In this document: positions 26,382 through 34,139 of the stretch, one piece after another
Position numbering within the stretch: position 1 is the first letter of the stretch
Layout: each line of letters starts with the position of its first letter
NCBI GenBank assembly: GCA_000433455.1
Contig: HF992500.1
Location: 27,906 to 91,905, forward strand
Length of the DNA stretch: 64,000 nt
Direction of reading: 5' to 3'
Source: Mycoplasma sp. CAG:877
GTDB taxonomy: Bacteria; Bacillota_I; Bacilli_A; RF39; UBA660
Program-made: the position numbers and the translations under genes
The notes under the pieces: generated by a model
Told to the model about the DNA's origin: nothing
What the model saw: the letters and a program-made list of their open reading frames with translations, nothing else
Databases searched by the model: none

Positions 26382-26945
26382 CTATTTTACATTTATTTCT
26401 TCTACACTTTCTTTTTTTACAAGATAAGCATGTTCTGCTATTTTCATAAGTGGCAAATCAGACATTGAATCTGAGTAAAAGCCCGTTATTTTTTTATTAT
26501 TAAATTCTTCATTAAAGCGATGAACTTTTTCTTCACCATAGCAATTTTTACCTAAGAATGTGCCTGTTTTCTTACTTACTTTACTAGCAATAATTTTTAT
26601 TTTTAATTTTTTCTCTAATGGTTTTAGTAAAAACTCAGGAGATGCAGATATAATTACATCACTTGTTTTACTTTGTTTTTTATACCAAGTTTTTATTTTT
26701 ACTATTTTTTGTTTCCAAAATACTTCTACAGTCTTATCAATATTATCTATTTTTTTTACAAATGAAAAGAATTGTGATTTAAAATATTCTTTATCTTTTA
26801 TTTTTAATTTATATAAAATCATAGCAAATACTTGTTTTGGTAATAGTAAAATAATTGATTTTTTTCTTTTTAAACAAAATAGGTAAAAATCAATTGACGA
26901 ATCTCCATCATATATTGTTTTATCAAAATCATAAACATTTAGCAT
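26382..26945 (-). CDS. HAD-IB family phosphatase
   Basis: A 187-residue cytoplasmic hydrolase. The nucleophile motif is VYDFDKTIYDGD (motif I), motif II is ISASPEF, and motif III/IV is GFYSDSMSDLPLM. It belongs to the phosphoserine-phosphatase-like subclass. Phosphatases of this subclass sit next to UbiA-type polyprenyl-phosphate phosphoribosyltransferases, as here with the gene at 27130. The role as a prenyl-phospho-phosphoribose phosphatase is inferred from that pairing. It is the first gene of an operon with the AT3/SGNH pair. The GGAGG site stands unusually far (13 bases) from the ATG. Confidence 0.85.
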   Translation of the reverse strand: MLNVYDFDKTIYDGDSSIDFYLFCLKRKKSIILLLPKQVFAMILYKLKIKDKEYFKSQFFSFVKKIDNIDKTVEVFWKQKIVKIKTWYKKQSKTSDVIISASPEFLLKPLEKKLKIKIIASKVSKKTGTFLGKNCYGEEKVHRFNEEFNNKKITGFYSDSMSDLPLMKIAEHAYLVKKESVEEINVK

Positions 26946-27032
26946 AATAGATTTTTTTCCTCCTATAAGTTCTATCTTTGTATTTATCGACGACTTATTT
27001 ATTTCTTTGGTAGTTCGATATAACTATTTACA

Positions 27033-27041
27033 ATTATAGCA
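27033..27041 (-). promoter_or_regulatory. Extended -10 promoter of the HAD-AT3-SGNH operon
   Basis: Minus strand TGCTATAAT with the TG extension, about 90 bases before the start. No clear -35 box is seen. Confidence 0.6.
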
Positions 27042-27122
27042 TATTAAGTAATTATTTCATAAAAAAATGTCGTTTCTTTGACCTTTTTTAAGCTATTTAA
27101 CATAGTATTTTGACAAAGTTAT

Positions 27123-27151
27123 AGGCTTATTATAACAAGTACAATAAGCCT
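27123..27151. other. Hairpin at the end of the UbiA gene, no T-run
   Basis: 9-bp stem AGGCTTATT/AATAAGCCT (27123-27131 with 27143-27151) with an 11-base loop, reaching into the last codons of the UbiA gene. No T-run follows on the minus strand, so it may be a weak terminator or an RNA-stabilising hairpin. Confidence 0.45.
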
Positions 27152-28002
27152 CCCATTACTAAAACATATAAAATTACGATCGCTATTAGTTTTTTGTCTG
27201 ATAAAACCACTTCGATAGGATCACCGTGTGAGTTTCCTTCAATGTTTAGACTATATAGCTGTAATATTATCATTACTAGTGGTATAGTCCAGAATAAGTA
27301 ATCGTTACCTATTCTTGCTACTGTTGCTGGATCAACACACCATAATGTATAAGATACTATAGCTAGTCCTAAGCAAACGTACATATTCTTGTCTAAGAAT
27401 TCTTTATTGTATAAACTTAGAACTTTTCTACTCTTGTTACCATTTTTAATAATTTCATTTCTTCTTTTACCAAAGCCTAAGTAGAATGATCCAAAGATAA
27501 TCATTAAGTATAAGAATTTAGAAACTTCTACATCTACAACTACTCCACCATACATAACACGTAAAACGAAACCTGATACTAGTATTACGACATCGATGAT
27601 AGGTTCATTCTTTAACTTTTTACTATATAAAATATTTAGAATTAAGTAAATTAATGGAATTAATATTACAAAGATATTTTTAGTAGTCTTGAAGAAGAAG
27701 ACCATTATAATAGCAATTACGATAGCTAGTAAAAGCATTACTATATAGGCTTGCTTTTTACTAACCTCTCCTGATGCTAGAGGTCTAAATTTTTTTACAG
27801 GATGTAATTTATCTTTTTCAATATCACTCATATCATTTAGAATATATACTATTGATGATGTAAAACAGAATACTATAAAGGCAAGTAAACATGTTAATAA
27901 ATAATTTAGATTAAAAAGATTTAAACTAAAGAAGATTGGTAAGAAAATTAAACCATTTTTTAACCAATGTTTTGCTCTAATAAGTTTAATGTACTTTTTC
28001 AT
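27130..28002 (-). CDS. UbiA-family polyprenyl-phosphate phosphoribosyltransferase
   Basis: A 290-residue membrane enzyme with about eight or nine helices. The first Asp-rich motif is YILNDMSDIEKDKLHP with N56, D57, D60 and D64, followed by RPLASGE. This N-D-x2-D-x3-D-x7-RP pattern is that of decaprenyl-phosphate 5-phosphoribose synthase rather than of quinone prenyltransferases. The second region is GFGKRRNEI. The expected reaction joins PRPP to a polyprenyl phosphate. The ATG at 28000-28002 has AGGAG 10 bases upstream and is preferred to a TTG at 28011. It overlaps the GT-C gene by 17 bases. The partner phosphatase is probably the HAD gene at 26382. Confidence 0.88.
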   Translation of the reverse strand: MKKYIKLIRAKHWLKNGLIFLPIFFSLNLFNLNYLLTCLLAFIVFCFTSSIVYILNDMSDIEKDKLHPVKKFRPLASGEVSKKQAYIVMLLLAIVIAIIMVFFFKTTKNIFVILIPLIYLILNILYSKKLKNEPIIDVVILVSGFVLRVMYGGVVVDVEVSKFLYLMIIFGSFYLGFGKRRNEIIKNGNKSRKVLSLYNKEFLDKNMYVCLGLAIVSYTLWCVDPATVARIGNDYLFWTIPLVMIILQLYSLNIEGNSHGDPIEVVLSDKKLIAIVILYVLVMGGLLYLL

Positions 28003-29737
28003 TTGTTTCAACTCCTATTCTCCAGCTATATTTATAGCGCATATTTTCTGTGGTAATGTCTTCTTTGATGGTATAGTTTACACCATTGTCATTTAAGGTA
28101 TAGTAATAACCATATAAGTCATGCATACCAGTAAGTTTTAATTTTAAGTCTTTTGTATTTTTCATTTCTTTTATATCTTTTGATATCTGGCTAAATGTTT
28201 CTAGTTGTTTTACATTAATATAAGCATAAGCTAAAGTGTTAAGACATAGTAGTAATAATGATAAAATAGTTATGGCTTTATTTACTTTTGTTTCATTATA
28301 TTTTCTTATATATACTAAGGAAAGAATTGCTCCTACTGGGAATAAGTATAGTTGAGGAACATATCTTGCCCACCAGTTTTCACCTACTAAAATTGAACTT
28401 ATGATAATTGCTATTGCTGGTAAATAAATGTATGGAGCAAAAGATTTTTCTTTTCTTATTATTTTTACAACTGAATATATAAGTATTGGGGTTGTAATTA
28501 TTACAATTAAGGCAAATAATGGACCAAATCCACCTATTCTTACATCGGGTGCATATAATTCACCAATTTCTGATTTGTATACTTTTATTGGTAATTTTAA
28601 TTGAGGTTCCCTATCTCCATAGACAACATTTTCTGTTTTAGAAAATAAAGATACAACAAATTTTTCGACCATATTTTTATTTTTAAAAGATTTAGGTTGC
28701 ATTGTAGTTATAATATCAACTTTATCTTTACCAATGATTGGATATAATGGATTATGATGATCTATAGTGTTTTTTACATAAGAGTTTAAACCTACAAAGA
28801 AGATTGCTGTTACAAAGACAATTATAAAGTTAATAGTAACTCTTTTAAAGATTGTAACAAAGTCTTTATCTTTACGATATTTTATTAACCAGTAAAAATA
28901 GAATGTTGCGGCTATAACACCTGAACATAATAGACCGGTATATTTAATATTAGTAAAGATTGTACAAATTGATACTAGACATAACCAAATCCAAATATTT
29001 GTCTTTTCTTTAGGATTTACTAGAAATAATAGTAAGATTTCTATTAGGAATAAAATTCCCATAATACCATCAACATAGTATGTAAAGAATTGAGCTAAAA
29101 CAATAGGATTTAATACTACTAAACTGGATATTATATAAGACCATTTTTTATCTAGAATTTTTCTTAGAATGTTAAAATTAATAATGAATAACATAATAGA
29201 TAAAATTAGGGTTATACATTTACCACTTTCAATATTTCCTGTCATATTATAAATTGTTGCTGCTACAATCCAAGTGGCTTTTGGATAATGTTCAATCCAT
29301 AAATCTATTTTTACGCCTTTTTCTATTTTTACAACATTATCATTATTTTCTTGGAACTTTCTACTAGTTTCATACATTGGATTCCAACCATTTTTTATAA
29401 AAGCTATAGCAGTTTTATGATAAGAATTACCATCAACTGTTAAATCGTAAGTCTTATTATAAATAAATGGTACAACTAATAATATGAATAAATATATTCC
29501 AATTACAATTAGGATATCTTTTGTCTTTTCACTCTTTTTATATAGTAATACGATAATTGGAATTGTTATACTTAATATTTGAATAAGGCTTAAAGTATTT
29601 GCTAGTTTTAATAATTCAAATGCTGTAAATAGTGATAAAACTAGTAAAAAATAACCAGCCAACATTACAAATAAAAGCATAGAGTTATTTAATTTGAACT
29701 CTTTATTCTTCTTTTCTTTTTCTCTTTTTATTTTCAT
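27986..29737 (-). CDS. GT-C-type membrane protein, probable prenyl-linked sugar user
   Basis: A 583-residue protein with about 12 membrane helices and a basic N-terminus. The first large loop holds TYDLTVDGNSYHKTAIAF, where Asp stands at the expected catalytic position of GT-C enzymes. A later loop carries GWNPMY and WIEHYPKA. This is the arrangement of membrane glycosyltransferases that use polyprenyl-phosphate sugars (GT39/83-like), though I cannot name the exact family. Next to the UbiA enzyme, ribose or a ribose-derived pentose is the likely donor sugar (inference). It is co-transcribed with the two GT2 genes upstream. Confidence 0.78.
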   Translation of the reverse strand: MKIKREKEKKNKEFKLNNSMLLFVMLAGYFLLVLSLFTAFELLKLANTLSLIQILSITIPIIVLLYKKSEKTKDILIVIGIYLFILLVVPFIYNKTYDLTVDGNSYHKTAIAFIKNGWNPMYETSRKFQENNDNVVKIEKGVKIDLWIEHYPKATWIVAATIYNMTGNIESGKCITLILSIMLFIINFNILRKILDKKWSYIISSLVVLNPIVLAQFFTYYVDGIMGILFLIEILLLFLVNPKEKTNIWIWLCLVSICTIFTNIKYTGLLCSGVIAATFYFYWLIKYRKDKDFVTIFKRVTINFIIVFVTAIFFVGLNSYVKNTIDHHNPLYPIIGKDKVDIITTMQPKSFKNKNMVEKFVVSLFSKTENVVYGDREPQLKLPIKVYKSEIGELYAPDVRIGGFGPLFALIVIITTPILIYSVVKIIRKEKSFAPYIYLPAIAIIISSILVGENWWARYVPQLYLFPVGAILSLVYIRKYNETKVNKAITILSLLLLCLNTLAYAYINVKQLETFSQISKDIKEMKNTKDLKLKLTGMHDLYGYYYTLNDNGVNYTIKEDITTENMRYKYSWRIGVETNEKVH

Positions 29738-29744
29738 GTTTTTC

Positions 29745-30689
29745 CTACTTTCTATATATTTTACAATATAATTTTGTCAAGAATTTACTTTTTTCTATTG
29801 TTCTTTTTAAGATACTTCTATTTTTAAAATATTTATTATTTTTATAATCTGGTACTTCTTTTTCTAGATAAGAAAATGCTTCATCAATGAAGTCCAAGCC
29901 AACATTTTTATCTTTTTGATTTCTTTGTTGAATTGTGTAATTAGTAATTATTCTAACTGTTAATTTATTTATTTCTTCTTGTAAATAGGCTTCATTTTTA
30001 GTATTTTTTCTAATTAAATCAATTATTTTTAAAATATCGAAGCAACGTTTATCTCTAACTGTTGTTTCACTATTACCATGAATTAAATAATAATTTAGAT
30101 ACTCATCAACTTTAATTATTTTTCCTGCTTTAGAGAATGCCTCTATTACAAATGGAGCATCTTCATATTTTAAGTTTTCAACAAATTTAATCTTATTTTT
30201 GGTAATTAGTTCTTTCTTATATAATTTGTTCCATGGTGCTAGATTTATTTCATTAACTAGACTCGGAGTTTTTCTAAGTGTTGTTGGTTTAAAACTTAGT
30301 AATTTTATTTTTTCTTCTTCTCCAGAATCATATATTTTATAAAAATCACAGATTGCTAAGTCAGCAGCAGCTTTTTCAGCGTTTTTATAAAGAATTTCAC
30401 AGGCATTATTTTTAAGATAATCGTCACTATCTAAGAACATAATGTACTTACCTGTTGCTTTTTCAATACCAAAGTTTCTTGTTTTACCAATACCTTGATT
30501 TTTATTTTTGAAATACTTGATCCGGCTATCTTTATATGACTTTATTATTTCTTCGGTTTTATCCGTTGAACCATCATTTACTAGGATAAACTCTAACTCT
30601 TTTTTTGTTTGATTAATTAGTGAATCAATACACTTGTTTAAATACTTTTCAGCATTATAAATTGGAACAATAACACTTATATCTACCAT
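29745..30689 (-). CDS. GT2 glycosyltransferase
   Basis: A 314-residue inverting GT-A enzyme. VDISVIVPIYNAEKYL opens the nucleotide-binding fold, ELEFILVNDGSTDKTEEI gives the first Asp, and ATGKYIMFLDSDDY gives DxD. LKYEDAPFVIEAF corresponds to the ED motif with the catalytic base. The C-terminal 80 residues are basic and helical. It is about one third identical by eye to the neighbouring GT2 in these motifs, probably an old duplication. The product of this step is not predictable. Confidence 0.94.
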   Translation of the reverse strand: MVDISVIVPIYNAEKYLNKCIDSLINQTKKELEFILVNDGSTDKTEEIIKSYKDSRIKYFKNKNQGIGKTRNFGIEKATGKYIMFLDSDDYLKNNACEILYKNAEKAAADLAICDFYKIYDSGEEEKIKLLSFKPTTLRKTPSLVNEINLAPWNKLYKKELITKNKIKFVENLKYEDAPFVIEAFSKAGKIIKVDEYLNYYLIHGNSETTVRDKRCFDILKIIDLIRKNTKNEAYLQEEINKLTVRIITNYTIQQRNQKDKNVGLDFIDEAFSYLEKEVPDYKNNKYFKNRSILKRTIEKSKFLTKLYCKIYRK

Positions 30690-30694
30690 AAAAC

Positions 30695-31615
30695 TTACCT
30701 CTTTATTAATTTATAATAAACCTTTGGACTTATTTTTAATAATACTCTCTTTACTTTTCTAGGAAGTGTGTCTGTTAAAAGATTATCAAATACTTTGTTG
30801 TTTTTTAGTTTTTTTAGATATATTCGATAGTCTTTATTGTTTAGTTCAGTTATTTTTAATATCATACAGTTAGCAATATAACTTTTGAAGATTTTCAAAT
30901 CACCTTTTATTTCTTTGGATTCTTCTAGTAGATTGTTGTAGTGATAATACATATCGTCTACTTTTCTTTTTGTCCAGTCATAGTTTTTATTATTCATAAT
31001 ACTACCACTACGTCTATAGTAATCATAACCAATATATTTGATTGAGTTTACTTTTTTAGCTTTTAGAATTATTAAAGGCACTAAGCCAAAATCTTCATGA
31101 ACAGTTCCTTTCTTAAAGGCAAACTTTTCTTTTTTGTAATAACTCATTTTATAAGCGTAACACCAACAACTATCTATGAAATGAAATTTTACTATTTTTT
31201 CAAAAGCTTTTTTACCAGTTAAATTTTCAAATGTTTCTTCTTCATATTTTGTAATTTCTTTGTTATCATTAACAGTTTGAATTTGAAATCTTATTACGTC
31301 CGGATTATTTTCAGTTGATTTATCTAGTTCTTTAAGCAAATCTTTTTCCCAGTAATCATCACTATCTAGAAAAAGTAAGTATTGTCCGTGAGCTTTTTTT
31401 ACGCCAATATTTCTAGCTTCACTTACACCTTCATGGGCAGATTTGATTATAGTTAGATCGTATTTTTTTGCTTTTTCAATACTTTTATCTGTACAACCAT
31501 CATCTACTAGTATTACCTCAAAATCTTTAAACGATTGATTAAAAACACTATCTAGACATCTTTCTATGTATTCTTCAACATTATATACAGGTATTATTAT
31601 ACTGAACTTTGGCAT
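30695..31615 (-). CDS. GT2 glycosyltransferase
   Basis: A 306-residue GT-A enzyme. FSIIIPVYNVEEYIERCLDSV, EVILVDDGCTDKS, YLLFLDSDDYW (DxD) and TVHEDFGLVPLI (ED motif) are all present. It is shorter in the C-terminal helix than its neighbour. The start codon overlaps the stop of the Wzy-GT4 fusion gene (TAATG at 31613-31617), showing coupling. It probably adds one sugar of the repeat unit that the upstream fusion protein polymerises or extends. Confidence 0.94.
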   Translation of the reverse strand: MPKFSIIIPVYNVEEYIERCLDSVFNQSFKDFEVILVDDGCTDKSIEKAKKYDLTIIKSAHEGVSEARNIGVKKAHGQYLLFLDSDDYWEKDLLKELDKSTENNPDVIRFQIQTVNDNKEITKYEEETFENLTGKKAFEKIVKFHFIDSCWCYAYKMSYYKKEKFAFKKGTVHEDFGLVPLIILKAKKVNSIKYIGYDYYRRSGSIMNNKNYDWTKRKVDDMYYHYNNLLEESKEIKGDLKIFKSYIANCMILKITELNNKDYRIYLKKLKNNKVFDNLLTDTLPRKVKRVLLKISPKVYYKLIKR

Positions 31616-33930
31616 TATATCACCCCATCAAATAATTTTTCAAATTCAACTATCCTTGACTTTTGAATTTCTTTAATATCTATAGTTTTTGTTTTTCTAG
31701 GATTTTTCAACTCATTTTCAACATCTTTTAACATTTTTTTCTCATCTGTAGAAATTATTGTAGCATAGTCTTTTCCTATATTAATAGAATCATCTGAAAC
31801 ATCTATCGTCGTTAGAATTTTTTTGTTTAGAGTAATTGCTTCTAGATAAGTAACCGGAAATCCTTCATAATCAGATGTTAAAATTATATAGTCGGCTAGA
31901 CCGATGTATGGATAGGGGTTTTTCTTTTGCCCTACGAATATCACTTGTTTTGATAAGTTACTTTTGATGGTTAGATCCTCATACATTTTTCTATCTGGTC
32001 CATCACCTACTATTAATAGATTTACATCAGGTAAATTTTTTACTAAGTTTATTGCTCTTGATACTTTCTTAGAAGAGTCATCTAAGCGACCAATAAAGAC
32101 AAATAACTTTTTATTTTTAGGATGTTTTTCAGATATTTTTTCAGTACTTAGTTTTAGTATTTTATCTGGGTTAATAAAGTTATTTAGAACTAGACATTTG
32201 TCTTTTAGATTTGGATATATTTTTAAGAAGTCTTTCATAGCTTCATTAGCAACAAAGATTATTTTTCTATATTCAGTTATATGTCTATTATCAAAGAAGT
32301 TCATAAACTCTTTCTTATCCTTATATATATACTTGTAATTACTATGAACATAAAAAGCATTATTAGTTGATGCAGTCCTTGCAATTTTATCAGATGACAA
32401 ACTATATGTTGTGTAGCAACAACTAAAATCATAATTATGATAGTTTAGTATAGAATAATTTAACTTACGTAAGAAGTTTAGTGCTTTTCGAATAATAACA
32501 TTATTATTAGTAGAAACTTTTAACTCCTCTACTTTAACACTTTTATTTACATCTTTTAGAAGTACGCCTTCTTTTTTCTCCATAATTAAAGTTACATTAT
32601 ATTTATTGTAATTAATATTATTTAATAAATTAATAATAGCAGTTTCTATTCCACCTATTTTTAAGTTGTTTATAGCAAATAATAAGTCTTTCTTTTCTCT
32701 TGGAAATAAATAAAGAAGTAAAATTATTATTAAAAGACTTACTGATGGAGATGTTATTATATGACCAGTAAATAGTGATAAGAATAATACTAGTAAGATA
32801 CTTACATTTAACATGTAAGAGTTAAAATCTAGGCTCTTTTTAGTAGTAGTTGACTTTATTAAGATATAAATATATACAGAGAAGAAAATTATAAAACCAA
32901 TAAGACCATGATTAAAATAAATATCTAGATAGTCCATTTCTATTAGTTTAGCTTGTTTATTACTATCATAATAACCTATTCCAAATAATTTATTAGTTAT
33001 ATTAGAATTATCGTAAGTATATTTTCGATCAGTAAAGAAAGTTACACGTTGGCTAAAGATAAAATGATCAATTAAATTACCATTATCAATAATATCAGTT
33101 ACATCTTTTATTTTTAAGTAATCTAGATGGACTTTGATATTTTTATAAAAGTTAGTTTTAGGTATTGCTACTAAAAGAGATACTATACCAATTACTATTA
33201 CTAAAAAAGAGGTAAAAATAGTTTTATACTTTTTATTTTTAAAGGACTTGATAATAATCCAAATAAAAGTCATAGCGATTGTGATTAATAAAGATAGTAA
33301 TGGTGTTTTAGTACCAATAGTTAGTATTACTACTAAGTATAGTAATGTATAAATGGTTTTTAAAATAATACCTTTTTTATCATTAGTTTTATTCATAAAT
33401 ATAATAAATATTATAGGAGTTAAAATAGAAATAATACCAGATATTTCATTGGCAGAATTATAGTAACCTAGAGTACCTGACTTAGTTATTTCGTAACTTT
33501 TAAAACCAACATGTAAAATCATTGGAATAAAAATACAAATTAAATAAAGAGATAAAATTGTGAATAAAGTTAATTTACTTATTCTTATTTCATCTTTTAA
33601 TTCATATAAAGATATTAATAATAATGGAAAATAAAATACTCTTAGAAGACCTTGTACTTCACCAAATAAATTACTTTTACCAAGTACTAGTAAATAAATA
33701 ATACTATAGATAAAAAATACTAAGTAATATATTAGGGGTACTTTCTTCTTATATATAAAAGTAGTTACTAAGACTATAAAGAATAAAAATAACATTCTAA
33801 TAATAATACCTAGAGTTAAATTTAGGTTAAATTCATGTAAACAAATACCAGTAATAAGATCTAATATTGGTTGAATTAAAATAAAGATACTTATTATTTT
33901 ACTTAAATTATTTTTTATTGTTTTACTCAT
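31615..33930 (-). CDS. O-antigen ligase/polymerase-like membrane domain fused to GT4
   Basis: A 771-residue protein. Residues about 1-425 hold 10-12 membrane helices with the external loop typical of the O-antigen ligase/Wzy (PF04932-like) group: FGEVQGLLRVFYFPLL, GYYNSANEISGIISIL, GTKTPLLSLLI and LFGIGYYDSN. After LFPREKKDLLFAINNLKIGGIETA the chain enters a GT4 domain (about 430-770): KLFVFIGRLDDSSKKV, LLIVGDGPDRKMYEDL and ILTSDYEGFPVTYLEAI. Polymerase and glycosyltransferase in one chain is unusual. The RBS is AAGAGG, 10 bases before the ATG. It is the first gene of a five-gene operon. No flippase (Wzx) is present in this window. Confidence 0.9.
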   Translation of the reverse strand: MSKTIKNNLSKIISIFILIQPILDLITGICLHEFNLNLTLGIIIRMLFLFFIVLVTTFIYKKKVPLIYYLVFFIYSIIYLLVLGKSNLFGEVQGLLRVFYFPLLLISLYELKDEIRISKLTLFTILSLYLICIFIPMILHVGFKSYEITKSGTLGYYNSANEISGIISILTPIIFIIFMNKTNDKKGIILKTIYTLLYLVVILTIGTKTPLLSLLITIAMTFIWIIIKSFKNKKYKTIFTSFLVIVIGIVSLLVAIPKTNFYKNIKVHLDYLKIKDVTDIIDNGNLIDHFIFSQRVTFFTDRKYTYDNSNITNKLFGIGYYDSNKQAKLIEMDYLDIYFNHGLIGFIIFFSVYIYILIKSTTTKKSLDFNSYMLNVSILLVLFLSLFTGHIITSPSVSLLIIILLLYLFPREKKDLLFAINNLKIGGIETAIINLLNNINYNKYNVTLIMEKKEGVLLKDVNKSVKVEELKVSTNNNVIIRKALNFLRKLNYSILNYHNYDFSCCYTTYSLSSDKIARTASTNNAFYVHSNYKYIYKDKKEFMNFFDNRHITEYRKIIFVANEAMKDFLKIYPNLKDKCLVLNNFINPDKILKLSTEKISEKHPKNKKLFVFIGRLDDSSKKVSRAINLVKNLPDVNLLIVGDGPDRKMYEDLTIKSNLSKQVIFVGQKKNPYPYIGLADYIILTSDYEGFPVTYLEAITLNKKILTTIDVSDDSINIGKDYATIISTDEKKMLKDVENELKNPRKTKTIDIKEIQKSRIVEFEKLFDGVI

Positions 33931-33972
33931 TTTAATATACCTCTTACCGTATGTGGATTTTTATACTTATTG

Positions 33973-34012
33973 ATGTAAATAGATTAATGTATTAAACATC
34001 CTCTATTTACAT
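33973..34012. repeat. Inverted repeat in a divergent promoter region
   Basis: ATGTAAATAG (33973-33982) and CTATTTACAT (34003-34012), perfect 10-base arms separated by 20 bases. It lies between the divergent Wzy-GT4 and PASTA genes. The rest of this 209-base gap holds only the plus-strand promoter. Confidence 0.7.
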
Positions 34013-34086
34013 AATATCATTTATGAATTGGTTAGTCAAATATTGATATATAGACATTCTTTGACATATTAAGGGTTTGTTAGTGT

Positions 34087-34114
34087 TTGTATTTTACAAT
34101 ATTTATTATATAAT
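34087..34114 (+). promoter_or_regulatory. Sigma-A promoter of the PASTA gene
   Basis: -35 TTGTAT (34087-34092), 16-base spacer, -10 TATAAT (34109-34114). The spacer contains ATTTTACAATAT (34091-34102), which is also found, inverted, in the LCP gene promoter. Confidence 0.65.
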
Positions 34115-34139
34115 TATATAAGAAGATGAGGTGGTTTAT

